In this document: positions 8,364-17,781 of the stretch, one piece after another | How the letters are laid out: the number at the start of each line of letters is the position of its first letter | Position numbering within the stretch: the first letter of the stretch is position 1 | Assembly (NCBI GenBank): GCA_050949055.1 | Contig: JBMNFA010000002.1 | Span: 246,565-310,564 of the forward strand | Length of the DNA: 64,000 nucleotides | Origin: JAEZJZ01 sp050949055 | GTDB lineage: Bacteria; Bacillota; UBA994; UBA5500 | Direction: 5' to 3' | Made by a program: the position numbers and the translations under genes | The notes under the pieces: model-generated | The model's database searches: none | Told to the model about the DNA's origin: nothing | Seen by the model: only the letters and a program-made list of their open reading frames with translations

Positions 8364-9647
8364 ATGCGTTTGGAACTAGGCAATATCCACATCAAGGACG
8401 TCCAGTTCGGCTCCACCACCCACGTGGAGAACAGTGTGCTCTACGTCAATAAGGAAGAGCTAATCGCCGAACTGCAGGACGAGCGTTTGGCCTCCATCGA
8501 TGTAGAGTTGGCCAAACCCGGCGATTCCACCCGGATCATCCCGGTTAAGGACGTGATCGAGCCTCGCGTAAAAGTGGAAGGCAACGGCGGTCTGTTCCCC
8601 GGATTCGTGAGCAAGGTTGACATGGTCGGTTCAGGTCGCACCCATGTGCTGAAGGGTGCCAACGTGGTCACCACCGGCAAGATCGTTGGTTTCCAGGAGG
8701 GCATTATCGACATGAGTGGCCCTGGTGCTGACTTCACTCCCTTCTCCAAAACCCAGAACGTGGTGATCATCGCCGAGCCGATCAAGGACCTGGCGCAGCA
8801 TGACCATGAAGCGGTTCTGCGTGTCATGGGCCTGAAGGCCGCTGCTTACCTGGGCAAGGCCGGCAAGGACGTTCAGCCGGACGAGGTGATCACTTACGAT
8901 TGCCCTCCGCTGCAGGAAGCACTCAAGCAGTATCCGGATCTGCCTAAGGTGGCCTACGTGTACATGCTCCAAAGCCAGGGCTTGCTGCATGACACCTATG
9001 TCTATGGCGTAGATGCCAAGAAGATTCTGCCCACCTTCATCTATCCGACAGAGGTAATGGATGGCGCCATTGTCAGCGGCAACTGCGTTTCCGCCTGCGA
9101 CAAGAACACCACCTATCACCACTTGAATAGCCCGGTGGTCCACGACCTGTTGGAGCGCCATGGTAAGGACTTCAACTTCATCGGCGTAGTGGTGACCAAC
9201 GAGAACGTCACCCTGGCCGACAAGCAGCGGTCATCCAACTTCACCGCCAAGCTGATCGAATGGCTGGGTGTCGACGGCGCAATCATCTCTGAGGAAGGCT
9301 TCGGCAACCCGGACGCTGACCTGATGATGAACTGTACCAAGTTGGAGAAGAAGGGCATCAAGACCGTACTGGTTACTGACGAGTACGCTGGCCGTGACGG
9401 AGCTTCCCAGTCGTTGGCAGATGCCGATCCTTTGGCCAACGCTGTGGTCACCGCCGGCAATGCCAATGAACTGATCACTCTGCCGCCGATGGACAAGGTG
9501 ATCGGTCATGTGGAGACCGCCGACGTGATCGCCGGTGGCTTCGCAGGTAGCCTGCGCCCAGACGGTTCCATTGTGGCCGAGATCCAAGTGATCACCGGTG
9601 CCACCAACGAGTTGGGCTTCAATAAGATGTCCGCTCGCATGCTCTAA
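8364..9647 (+). CDS. grdE: Glycine reductase protein B, GrdE proprotein
   Basis: GrdE is the precursor of two subunits of the substrate-binding protein B. The chain is cleaved at an Asn-Cys bond and the cysteine becomes a pyruvoyl group that binds the amino group of glycine. The motif SGNCVSACDKN is present, with the predicted cleavage at Cys241, matching the family. Length (427 residues) is standard. GGGAGGTG precedes the ATG. With the selenoprotein GrdB it forms complete protein B, which hands a carboxymethyl group to the selenocysteine of GrdA. Confidence 0.95.
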   Translation: MRLELGNIHIKDVQFGSTTHVENSVLYVNKEELIAELQDERLASIDVELAKPGDSTRIIPVKDVIEPRVKVEGNGGLFPGFVSKVDMVGSGRTHVLKGANVVTTGKIVGFQEGIIDMSGPGADFTPFSKTQNVVIIAEPIKDLAQHDHEAVLRVMGLKAAAYLGKAGKDVQPDEVITYDCPPLQEALKQYPDLPKVAYVYMLQSQGLLHDTYVYGVDAKKILPTFIYPTEVMDGAIVSGNCVSACDKNTTYHHLNSPVVHDLLERHGKDFNFIGVVVTNENVTLADKQRSSNFTAKLIEWLGVDGAIISEEGFGNPDADLMMNCTKLEKKGIKTVLVTDEYAGRDGASQSLADADPLANAVVTAGNANELITLPPMDKVIGHVETADVIAGGFAGSLRPDGSIVAEIQVITGATNELGFNKMSARML

Positions 9648-9772
9648 TCAGCGCCAGCTGATCAGGAGGTATGAATCAGCAATTAGTCGACCGGATGCGT
9701 CGCCTTTTTGCTGCTGGCGGGTCGCTGACCCTATCAGGTATTGATCCCAAATTGAAGAAAGGAAGTGTGCTC

Positions 9773-10234
9773 ATGCTTAAAGGCAAGAAGGTTGCCATTC
9801 TTGGCGACCGGGACGGAGTCCCGGGCTTGGCCATTGAAGAATGCGTCAAGACCGCCGGTGCCGATGTCGTGTTCTCCACGACTGAGTGCTTTGTCTGAAC
9901 GGCCGCGGGCGCCATGGACCTGGAAAATCAACGTCGGATTAAGGAACTAGCAGAAAAGCACGGTGCCGAGAACTTGATTGTTATTCTCGGCGGTGCAGAA
10001 GCTGAAGCCGCTGGCTTGGCTGCTGAGACCGTGACCGCTGGTGATCCGACCTTTGCAGGTCCTCTGGCAGGAGTCCAGTTAGGACTCGGAGTCTATCATA
10101 TTTTCGAACTGAAGGACCAGGTGGACGAGGCTGTTTATGACGAACAGATCAGCATGATGGAAATGGTGCTGGATGTGGATGCGATCATTGAAGAAGTGAG
10201 CTCCATTCGCGAGCAATATTCACAGCACAAATAG
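9773..10234 (+). CDS. grdA: Glycine reductase selenoprotein A, with TGA-coded selenocysteine
   Basis: Selenoprotein A carries the carboxymethyl-selenoether intermediate between proteins B and C. The reading frame contains TGA at 9896-9898 (residue 42) in the context ECFV-U-TAAGAMDLENQ, the invariant CxxU site of GrdA, so the codon is selenocysteine and not a stop. The chosen ATG (9773, MLKGKKVAILGDRDG) gives 153 residues, the usual size, with AAAGGAAG upstream. The frame is open further upstream to an ATG at 9671 directly behind AGGAGGT, too close to serve well. Decoding requires selA/B/C/D, which are not in this window. Confidence 0.95.
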
Positions 10235-10328
10235 GCGCATTCCGCATGTTCTAGTACATGCTACCCAAGTCAGGCGATTGTTGCGACGGCAACAGTTGCT
10301 ATCAACGATTGTTGAAGGGGGGAAGAAC

Positions 10329-11645
10329 ATGAGCGACAAGAAGCTACGGGTGGTTCACTATCTGAACCAGTTCTACGGCGGAATCGGCGGCGAAGAAAAA
10401 GCTGACGTACCCCCGTCGGAACGGGAAGGCGTGGTGGGCCCTGGCATGGCTTTGAAAGCTGCTCTAGGCAACGATGGTGAAGTCGTCGCCACTGTTATCT
10501 GTGGTGACAGCTACTTCAATGAGAATATCGAATCGGCCAGCAAGGCAGTCATCGAGATGATTGGCAAGCACAACCCTGACGTGGTTGTGGCTGGGCCGGC
10601 CTTCAACGCTGGTCGTTATGGTGTGGCCTGTGGCGCAGTAGCTAAGGCGGTCACCGATGAACTAGGCATTCCCGTCGTCTCCGGCATGTACCCGGAGAAC
10701 CCCGGTGTGGACATGTACCGCAAGTACGCTTACATCGTCGAGACCGGCAACTCTGCGGCCACTATGCGGCAAGCTATCCCCAAGATCGCGAAGCTGGCGA
10801 TCAAACTTGGGCGCGGCGAGGAGATGGGCTCTCCTGCCGAGGAAGGCTACATGGAGCGCGGCGTGCGCAAGAACATCTTCCTCAACGAGCGCGGCTCCAA
10901 GCGCGCCGTGGAGATGCTGGTCAAGAAGCTGCAGGGTGCAGAGTTCACCACCGAGTACCCGATGCCTGTATTTGACCGGGTAGCTCCCAACCCACCCATC
11001 GCTAGCGCAGCTAAGGCAAAGATCGCCCTGGTTACGTCCGGCGGCATTGTCCCCGACGGCAACCCGGATCGCATCGAGTCGTCCAGCGCCAGCAAGTATG
11101 GCAAGTACGACATCGCCGGTGTAAGCGATCTCACGGATGATACCTTTGAGACGGCTCACGGCGGTTACGATCCTGTCTATGCTAATCTGGATGCCGACCG
11201 CGTTCTGCCGGTAGACGTATTGCGTGAGATGGAACAGAAGGGCGAAATCGGCGAGCTGCATCGCTATTTCTATACTACCGTCGGTAACGGCACTTCAGTG
11301 GCCAACGCCGCCAAGTACGCCAAGGAGATCGCTGCCGAACTGGTCAAAGACGGCGTACAAGCAGTCATTCTCACCAGTACCTGAGGCACCTGCACTCGTT
11401 GCGGTGCAACGATGGTGAAAGAAATTGAGCGTGCTGGTCTGCCGGTAGTGCATATGTGCACAGTCGTACCCATTTCCTTGACAGTGGGTGCCAACCGCAT
11501 CGTGCCGACGGTGGCCATCCCGCATCCGCTCGGAAACCCGGCCATGTCGCCGGCCGACGAGAAGGAATTGCGGCGCAAACTGGTGACCAAGGCCCTCAGG
11601 GCACTGGAAACCGAAGTGCACGAACAGACTGTCTTCGAGGACTAA
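10329..11645 (+). CDS. grdB: Glycine reductase protein B, selenoprotein GrdB
   Basis: GrdB is the selenocysteine subunit of protein B, specific for glycine. The frame runs from an ATG behind AAGGGGGG to TAA at 11645, 438 residues, across a TGA at 11382-11384. This TGA is residue 352 in LTST-U-GTCTRCGATM, the conserved UxxC redox site of the family. The N-terminal part contains VVHYLNQFYGGIGGEEKAD, typical for GrdB. Stopping at the TGA would lose the C-terminal fifth. It forms the active protein B together with the pyruvoyl subunit from grdE. Confidence 0.95.
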
Positions 11646-11718
11646 GGCCTCAAGTCTCAAACCGAATACTGCGGAATCTTGGGGAAAGCCCATATCAGTT
11701 GGACTGAGACTTGAGGCC
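11646..11718. repeat. Hairpin repeat, copy 1, between grdB and grdC
   Basis: GGCCTCAAGTCTCA (11646-11659) and TGAGACTTGAGGCC (11705-11718) are perfect 14-base inverted arms, starting directly after the grdB stop. A related copy follows. The long loop and lack of a T run argue against a simple terminator. Confidence 0.8.
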
Positions 11719-11751
11719 GCACGATGGGTTCCGATTGAGGTGGATTTGCGG

Positions 11752-11823
11752 GGCCTCAAGTCTCAAACCGAATGCTGCGGCGTCTCGCAGAAGCCCAGAT
11801 CAGTTGAGCCGAGGGTTGACGCC
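11752..11823. repeat. Hairpin repeat, copy 2, between grdB and grdC
   Basis: It begins with the same GGCCTCAAGTCTCAAACCGA as copy 1 and stays alignable over about 72 bases. Its right arm has drifted (GAGGGTTGACGCC), but much of the pairing is retained. I see no gene in 11646-12012. Confidence 0.75.
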
Positions 11824-11868
11824 GCGGTATAGGTTTTCGGTTGACAGAGGTCTGCGTTTGCAGCGAGA

Positions 11869-11896
11869 AATGGGTAGTGTTGTATCACTACCCATT
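11869..11896 (+). terminator. Perfect hairpin upstream of grdC
   Basis: AATGGGTAGTG and CACTACCCATT pair over 11 bp around a 6-base loop, then CCTCATATTTG. The T run is poor, so it may be a partial terminator, an RNA-processing site or an mRNA-stabilising stem that tunes grdCD against grdEAB. Confidence 0.5.
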
Positions 11897-12012
11897 CCTC
11901 ATATTTGTCACTAGAGGCGTCTATTCGCACGATTCACACAATCCTGCTGGGTTGGGATTGATTTGACGACGCCCCCTGTCTGCTTGTTGACGGATTATTA
12001 GGAGGTGAATCC

Positions 12013-13551
12013 ATGTCTTTTCCGGTGATTAGGGCTGCGGCCTATGCCCTGGTGCACACACCAAACATCTTGCTGGAGCATGGCACCACTCAGACTATGG
12101 AAAGGGCTCACAATCCTGAGGCAGAGTACCTGCAGAAACTGCCCCAGCATTTGCGGCCATTTGAAGAAGTGGTAGCCTATCCGCCTAACCAGGCCTATAT
12201 CGGAGCCATCAGTCCAGACAAACTGGCTCAGGTGCCACAGCCGTGGTACGAGCACAATCTGGCGGATGTGTCTCGCTTCGCCCGCTACGGGGAGATCATG
12301 GCGGAGGATGAATTCTACGCCTTGATGAAAATAGTGGATGCGTTCGACCTGGTCTTGCTGGAGAAGGGTTTTGCAGCAGAGATCAAGGCCAAACTGGCCG
12401 ACCATCCGATGTTCAACGAAAAAGACCTGCAGAAGATCGGAGAGGGCGTCGAGCTGACCGATGTAGAGCAGGCAGTCAACGGCCACATCGCTGATGCTTT
12501 CCGTCTCGGCGAGCGCTTGGTCGGTTGTGTGCGCCGGGCCCATGACAGCGACGAATCGCTGGCGGCCCATATCATGTTCGAAAACCTGGCGTCCAAAGCT
12601 TCCGGTACCTTGGCTTTCCGTCACCTGCTGATCGACAACCAGATCAACCCCGAAGAGATCGATTACGTGATCGAATGCTCTGAGGAAGCGGCTGGCGACA
12701 TGAATCAACGTGGAGGCGGCAACTTCGCCAAAGCCATCGGCGAGATGGTCGGTGCTAAGAATGCCACCGGATGCGACATCCGCGGCTTCTGCGCGGGTCC
12801 GGCTCATGCCATGGTCAACGCCGCTGCGTTGGTCAAGTCCGGTGTGTTCAAAAATGTGGTAGTAGTGGCCGGCGGTGCCACCGCCAAATTGGGCATGAAC
12901 GGCCGCGATCACGTGAAGAAGAACATGCCGGTGTTGGAAGACACGCTGGGTGCGTTTGCTATTTTGCTCAGCGAGAACGACGGTGTAAATCCCATCGTCC
13001 GCACCGATATCGTCGGGCGTCACGTGATCGGTTCCGGCGCATCGCCGCAGGCTGTGATCAGCGCCATCGTCACCGATCCGTTGGATCGGGTGGGCTTGAA
13101 GATCACCGATATCGATCGCTACTCGGTGGAGATGCAGAATCCTGAGATCACCGTTCCGGCTGGCGCTGGCAACGTTCCGGAAGCAAACTACAAGATGATC
13201 GCCGCCCTGGGAGTAAGGCGCGGGGACATCCAGCGGGCAGATATCCCGAAGTTTGTCAAAGAGCACGGTATGCCAGGGTTTGCGCCCACCCAGGGGCATA
13301 TTCCTTCTGGCATTCCCTTTATCGGTTTAGGCCGGGAGATGATCCTGAACGGTGAGATCGAGCGCTGCATGATCGTCGGCAAGGGCTCGCTGTTCCTGGC
13401 CCGCCTGACCAACTTGTTTGATGGCATTTCCTTCGTGATTGAGAAGAACCCGGGGCTACAGCCAGAACAGGCAGCAGGCATCTCTTCGGACGAGATTCGC
13501 AAGCTGATAGCTGAAGCCATGCGCGAGTTGGCGCAAAAGCTGGCTGAGTAA
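12013..13551 (+). CDS. grdC: Glycine reductase complex protein C, beta subunit GrdC
   Basis: GrdC is the 3-oxoacyl-ACP-synthase-like (FabH/thiolase fold) subunit of protein C, which accepts the acetyl group from selenoprotein A as a thioester. The 512-residue product begins FPVIRAAAYALVHTPNILLEHGTTQ and contains the conserved segment NATGCDIRGFCAGPAHAMVNAAALV with its cysteines. AGGAGGTG stands a few bases before the ATG. It is followed 34 bases later by grdD, whose product completes acetyl phosphate formation. Confidence 0.94.
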   Translation: MSFPVIRAAAYALVHTPNILLEHGTTQTMERAHNPEAEYLQKLPQHLRPFEEVVAYPPNQAYIGAISPDKLAQVPQPWYEHNLADVSRFARYGEIMAEDEFYALMKIVDAFDLVLLEKGFAAEIKAKLADHPMFNEKDLQKIGEGVELTDVEQAVNGHIADAFRLGERLVGCVRRAHDSDESLAAHIMFENLASKASGTLAFRHLLIDNQINPEEIDYVIECSEEAAGDMNQRGGGNFAKAIGEMVGAKNATGCDIRGFCAGPAHAMVNAAALVKSGVFKNVVVVAGGATAKLGMNGRDHVKKNMPVLEDTLGAFAILLSENDGVNPIVRTDIVGRHVIGSGASPQAVISAIVTDPLDRVGLKITDIDRYSVEMQNPEITVPAGAGNVPEANYKMIAALGVRRGDIQRADIPKFVKEHGMPGFAPTQGHIPSGIPFIGLGREMILNGEIERCMIVGKGSLFLARLTNLFDGISFVIEKNPGLQPEQAAGISSDEIRKLIAEAMRELAQKLAE

Positions 13552-13585
13552 AATCTGGTTCAACCAATCCGAGGAGGTGAAACAG

Positions 13586-14743
13586 TTGTCAGAAACAGCA
13601 AAGAAGTTGTTGGCTCAAGCTTTCAACCAGATTGCCGACGCTCTGGAAACCGGTGTCTATGGTCAGCGCGTACGGGTCGGCGTCACCGTCTTGGGCAGTG
13701 AACATGGACCGGAAGAGATAGTGCGCGGTGCGGAAATGGCACAGCAGCAGAACCCCGGGATCGAAGTGGTGCTGGTCGGTCCGGAAGTGGACAGCAAATT
13801 GGCGCACATCCCGGCCGAAGACGAAAAGGCGCAGCACAAGGCAATGGAGCAGGCGCTGGAGAGCGGAGCGCTGGACGCCTGCGTGACGATGCATTACAGT
13901 TTCCCTATCGGAGTATCCACTGTGGGGCGGGTGATCACGCCGGGGCGTGGCCGTGAAATGTATCTGGCCACCACTACCGGCACTTCCGCCACCGATCGGG
14001 TCGAGGGTATGGTCAGAAACGCAATCTATGGCATCGCCACGGCCAAGGCAGCCGGGATCAGTAACCCGACCGTCGGCATCCTCAACGTGGATCAGGCTCG
14101 TACCGTGGAGCGGGCGCTGCAGAAACTGCAGAATAACGGGTATCAATTCCGGTTCGCCGAAAGCGTGCGCGCCGATGGCGGCTCGGTGATGCGCGGAAAC
14201 GATCTGTTGGTAGGGGCACCCGATGTCATGGTCACGGACACCCTCACCGGCAACGTCTTGATGAAGGTCTTCTCCGCCTACACCAGCGGCGGTGACTACG
14301 AGACGCTAGGTTACGGCTACGGCCCGGGTATCGGTGAGGGCTACGACAAGATCATCCTCATCCTGTCCCGCGCCTCGGGAGCGCCGGTAGTTGCCAACGC
14401 CATCAAGTATGGCGCTGAGGTGGCCCAGGGCAAGCTGCTGGAGAAGACGGCAGCCGAATTTAAGGCAGCCAACGCAGCTGGCCTGCCCGACCTATTCAAA
14501 CAGGCAGCCGCCCCGGCCGCGAAGGCAGAAGAAGAAGTGGTGGCACCGCCGGAGAAAGTGACCACGGAAGAGATTCCTGGCATAGATATCCTGGAGCTGG
14601 AAGACGCCCAGAAGGCTGTATGGAAGGCAGGCATCTACGCCGCCACCGGCATGGGCTGCACCGGCCCGGTGATCATGGTGGCCCCAGAAGACGCTGAAAA
14701 GGCGATCGACGCTCTAGTAAAAGCCGGATTTATCTCTCGATAA
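13586..14743 (+). CDS. grdD: Glycine reductase complex protein C, alpha subunit GrdD
   Basis: GrdD resembles PlsX/phosphotransacetylase proteins and performs phosphorolysis of the acetyl-thioester on protein C, releasing acetyl phosphate for ATP synthesis by acetate kinase. The product contains GVTVLGSEHGPEEIVRGAEMA, GILNVDQARTVERAL and ends with an alanine- and glutamate-rich linker before ATGMGCTGPVIMVAPEDAEKA. I use the TTG at 13586, 7 bases after GAGGAGGTG; a GTG at 13577 lies inside that ribosome site. This is the last gene of the operon; a palindromic terminator follows. Confidence 0.93.
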   Translation: MSETAKKLLAQAFNQIADALETGVYGQRVRVGVTVLGSEHGPEEIVRGAEMAQQQNPGIEVVLVGPEVDSKLAHIPAEDEKAQHKAMEQALESGALDACVTMHYSFPIGVSTVGRVITPGRGREMYLATTTGTSATDRVEGMVRNAIYGIATAKAAGISNPTVGILNVDQARTVERALQKLQNNGYQFRFAESVRADGGSVMRGNDLLVGAPDVMVTDTLTGNVLMKVFSAYTSGGDYETLGYGYGPGIGEGYDKIILILSRASGAPVVANAIKYGAEVAQGKLLEKTAAEFKAANAAGLPDLFKQAAAPAAKAEEEVVAPPEKVTTEEIPGIDILELEDAQKAVWKAGIYAATGMGCTGPVIMVAPEDAEKAIDALVKAGFISR

Positions 14744-14750
14744 CCGAAGG

Positions 14751-14812
14751 ATACAGCGGGACGTGTACCTTGTATCATCGCCAGATGATCCAGGGTACGC
14801 GTCCCGTTGTAT
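14751..14812 (+). terminator. Terminator made of a dispersed palindromic repeat, after grdD
   Basis: ATACAGCGGGACGTGTACC (14751-14769) pairs with GGTACGCGTCCCGTTGTAT (14794-14812) over 19 bp with two wobble pairs, enclosing a second small stem (ATCATC/GATGAT). A T-rich TGTATTCTTCTG follows. The same sequence family recurs near 30.2 and 31.6 kb. Confidence 0.8.
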
Positions 14813-14901
14813 TGTATTCTTCTGAACCAAAGCCCACCTTTGCCCTCGCCTTAGCGTTGGTGTATATTGGGCGCTGTGATTGAGGGAAGGAGTGATATAC
14901 G

Positions 14902-15291
14902 ATGTTCAAGAAACTATGGGCCTCGCTGGCAATGGCAGTCTTAGCTGCATCGCTGCTCAGCGGTTGCGCTTCCCACATGCGCATTGGCTACGCCGGTGCA
15001 GAGCGCAGGGGATCGATGACTGCCCGGTACGCCTACTGCCGGCAGACTAGAGCACAGACAGTCCATTTGCGCGAAGGTGATGACTTGACCCTGGAGTATG
15101 ATCTGAAAGTTAAGTCGGGTGAGCTCGCCCTGAGCATCTCCGACCCGGATGGTGAAGTCGTCTGGCAAGGTGAGTTTGATCAGGATGCGCGGGAAAGCCT
15201 CACATTCACTGCCCAGCAGGATGGGGCCTATCGGGTGCAGCTGCAGGTGAAAGGTGCCCGCGGCTCTTACAGAGTCTCCTGGAGCAACTGA
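14902..15291 (+). CDS. Small lipoprotein of unknown function
   Basis: The 129-residue product starts with a basic signal peptide and a lipobox ASLLSGC, so Cys22 should be lipidated and the protein tethered to the outer face of the membrane. The rest reads as a beta-rich domain (ALSISDPDGEVVWQGEFDQDA... YRVQLQVKGARGSYRVSW), reminiscent of small pre-peptidase C-terminal or jelly-roll domains. GGAAGGAGTG precedes the ATG. It lies alone between the grd operon and a helicase gene. I do not recognise a function. Confidence 0.75.
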   Translation: MFKKLWASLAMAVLAASLLSGCASHMRIGYAGAERRGSMTARYAYCRQTRAQTVHLREGDDLTLEYDLKVKSGELALSISDPDGEVVWQGEFDQDARESLTFTAQQDGAYRVQLQVKGARGSYRVSWSN

Positions 15292-15374
15292 CCAGCAGCA
15301 GAGTGAAAGATGACCGTGCTGGTGTTCGACTGCCAGTGCAAGCACAGATGATCGAAGCCGTTGCTCCTGAGGGT

Positions 15375-15395
15375 GCTCCTGAGGAGCCTTTTATT
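15375..15395 (+). terminator. Weak terminator-like hairpin after the lipoprotein gene
   Basis: GCTCC and GGAGC form a short stem around TGA, followed by CTTTTATTATT. The rest of the 15292-15574 gap shows no gene. Confidence 0.4.
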
Positions 15396-15574
15396 ATTAG
15401 CCCAACAGAATGCCAACGAGGCAGGTGGTTGGAATTTGTTGCATCCAGCTTCTCTAGGTGATACAGTATGTAGAAGTGTCACCGAGGTGCGTTGGAAATG
15501 AGGCAGCAGGTAGATGATATCCAGCCTGCTACGGACATAATAATCACAGCAGATGTGAAGAGGAGAATGATTAT

Positions 15575-17092
15575 ATGGCTAAGTTTACCGATTTTGAGTT
15601 GAGTGAGCCGCTGTTGCGGGCGATCAGCGACATGGGATTTGAAGAGGCGACGCCCATCCAGGAACAGGCTATTCCCCTGGTGATGTCTGGCCAAGACTTG
15701 ATCGGCCAGGCACAGACTGGCACCGGCAAGACGGCTGCCTTCGGCATTCCCATGCTGGAGGATATCGATACCGACAGCCCGGTTATTCAAGCACTGGTAG
15801 TTGCCCCCACCCGGGAGTTGGTGGTGCAGGTGGCGGAGGAGCTGAACCGACTGGGCAAGCACATGGGAGTGGTCACCGTCGCCATCTATGGCGGGCAGGA
15901 CATCGGTCGTCAGATTCGTGCCTTGCATAAGCGGCCCCAGATCATCACTGCCACCCCTGGGCGGCTGATGGACCACATGCGCCGGCGCACCATTCGGCTC
16001 GACCAGGTGGAGATGGTGGTGCTGGATGAGGCGGACGAGATGCTGAACATGGGCTTCCTGGAGGACATTGAGACCATTCTGTCAGCGTTGCCCAGCGAGC
16101 GGCAGACCTTGCTTTTCTCTGCCACCATGCCTGAGGCCATCCGGCAGCTGGCCGAGCGCTTCATGCGCCAGCCGGAGCAGGTGAGCATTCGGGCCAAGGA
16201 GATGACCGTTCCCAGCATCGAGCAGTATTACATTGAACTATCGGAGCAGCAAAAGTTTGACGCCCTCTGCCGTCTGTTGGACATGCAGGTGCCGGAGCTC
16301 GCCATGGTCTTTGGACGCACCAAGCGACGGGTGGACGAACTGATGATGGCCCTTTCCACCAGGGGATATTCTTCAGAGGGCATTCATGGGGACATGACCC
16401 AGGCGAGGCGGGACACGGTGATGCGCAAGTTCCGCACCGGCTCCATTGACGTGCTGGTGGCCACCGATGTGGCAGCCAGAGGGCTGGATATCACCGGAGT
16501 GACCCACGTTTTCAACTTCGACATGCCGCAAGACCCGGAATGGTACGTGCATCGCATCGGCAGAACCGGCAGGGCGGGGAAAACGGGGGTGGCGATCACC
16601 TTTGTCACCCACCGCGAGATGGGCTATCTGCGCCAGCTGGAACGGCAGATTCGGCGCCGCATCGAACGCATGCCCATGCCCACCCTCACCGACGCGGTGG
16701 AGGGCCAGCTGCGTTCGGCAGCCGAAAACCTGCAGCGGGTGATTGCTGAAGGCGGACTGGAGCGCTACCTGCCGTGGGCGGAGGAGCTGTTGGCGGAAAC
16801 CGAGTCGGTTACCCTGCTGGCTGCCGCCCTGAAGGTGATGACCCGCGAGCCGGATGTCACTCCGGTGGAGCTGACTTCCGAGGAGCCTGCCCGCACCAGA
16901 CGTAGTTATCCCGACCGCCGAGGCAGCTCAGGCGGCCAGTTTTCCCGACGCGATGGCCGCAGCCGCAGCTACGGTGAGCGGTCTTCCCGCCCAGCGGGGC
17001 ACAGCAGCCGGCGGAGTGGGTATGAGCGTCGCCAAAGCGGTGGGGGCAGGCGGCCTCAGGATGGACCGCAAGGCAGCAGGCAGTGGCAGTGA
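15575..17092 (+). CDS. DEAD-box ATP-dependent RNA helicase
   Basis: This cytoplasmic RNA helicase probably acts in ribosome assembly or mRNA turnover, like CshA/DeaD. All family motifs are present in order: Q motif (FTDFELSEPLL...ATPIQEQAIP), AQTGTGKT, PTRELVVQVAEE, TPGRLMDHM, DEAD, SAT, RGLDI and HRIGRTGRAG. After the two RecA-like domains (about residues 1-370) comes a C-terminal region ending in an Arg/Gly/Ser-rich tail, suited to RNA binding. The ATG has GAAGAGGAG upstream. It is monocistronic, closed by a terminator at 17134. Confidence 0.95.
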   Translation: MAKFTDFELSEPLLRAISDMGFEEATPIQEQAIPLVMSGQDLIGQAQTGTGKTAAFGIPMLEDIDTDSPVIQALVVAPTRELVVQVAEELNRLGKHMGVVTVAIYGGQDIGRQIRALHKRPQIITATPGRLMDHMRRRTIRLDQVEMVVLDEADEMLNMGFLEDIETILSALPSERQTLLFSATMPEAIRQLAERFMRQPEQVSIRAKEMTVPSIEQYYIELSEQQKFDALCRLLDMQVPELAMVFGRTKRRVDELMMALSTRGYSSEGIHGDMTQARRDTVMRKFRTGSIDVLVATDVAARGLDITGVTHVFNFDMPQDPEWYVHRIGRTGRAGKTGVAITFVTHREMGYLRQLERQIRRRIERMPMPTLTDAVEGQLRSAAENLQRVIAEGGLERYLPWAEELLAETESVTLLAAALKVMTREPDVTPVELTSEEPARTRRSYPDRRGSSGGQFSRRDGRSRSYGERSSRPAGHSSRRSGYERRQSGGGRRPQDGPQGSRQWQ

Positions 17093-17133
17093 CCGCAGCC
17101 ACTTAGGTCACATAACCCTCCAGTTAACGTTCG

Positions 17134-17165
17134 ACAGGCAGCCGATTGCCAGCTGCCTGTTTTCT
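17134..17165 (+). terminator. Intrinsic terminator of the helicase gene
   Basis: ACAGGCAGC and GCTGCCTGT form a 9-bp stem followed by TTTCTT. It overlaps the 3' end of the convergent regulator gene. Confidence 0.85.
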
Positions 17166-17671
17166 TACGCCTGCGGCTGCGCTGAGCCTTGCGCCTCTTT
17201 TTCCTGTCGGAAGCGCTCAAACTGCTCCAGGAACTCGGGATAGGTCGCCATGAATTGGTTAAGCATTTGCAGCAACTTGACTGTGTTGCGGCTGAGGTGA
17301 TGCTCCATCAGTTCCGCGTCAACAAAGGCATTCTTTCCCGCCCCCAGGTTCCGCAAGAACTGTTCCACAGTCTCATGACGACAAAGCAAATACTGGCCGC
17401 GTTCGATACCCTTCTCGGTCAGCTGGATGATTCCATAACGGTGGTATTCCACGTAACCCAGGTCGCTCAGCTTCTGGATGGTGCGCGATGCCGAAGGGGC
17501 TTGTACATTGAGCTCCACTGCCAAGCGACTAACCCTCGCATACCCCTCTTTCAGATACATGCGATAGATCATCTCCAGATAGTCTTCCATGCTGGGAGTG
17601 AGGGTGTTGCTCCCCCGACGCAGCATCTGATATCCCCGTACCGTTCGAAACTCCCGCGTATCTTTGGGCAC
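17165..17671 (-). CDS. DtxR/MntR-family metal-dependent transcriptional regulator
   Basis: A 168-residue repressor that senses Fe(II) or Mn(II). The winged helix is visible in LTPSMEDYLEMIYRMYLKEGYARVSRLAVELNVQAPSASRTIQKLSDLGYVEYHRYGIIQLTEKG. The metal-binding and dimerisation helices follow (CRHETVEQFLRNLG...DAELMEHHLS), with the Cys/His/Glu ligands expected in the family. It has no SH3-like third domain, so it is MntR-like in size. I use the GTG at 17671; the open frame extends upstream but would run into feoA. It is divergent from feoAB and probably controls it. Confidence 0.85.
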   Translation of the reverse strand: MPKDTREFRTVRGYQMLRRGSNTLTPSMEDYLEMIYRMYLKEGYARVSRLAVELNVQAPSASRTIQKLSDLGYVEYHRYGIIQLTEKGIERGQYLLCRHETVEQFLRNLGAGKNAFVDAELMEHHLSRNTVKLLQMLNQFMATYPEFLEQFERFRQEKEAQGSAQPQA

Positions 17672-17781
17672 GCCATTCCCCTCTTTCCTCCGCCCTGTGT
17701 TGGCCTGCGCGGCAGCCAAACTCACCCAGTCCTTTGCTTGTTCATTGAATAACACTTTGCCTCGTTTCGCCATATATTGTC

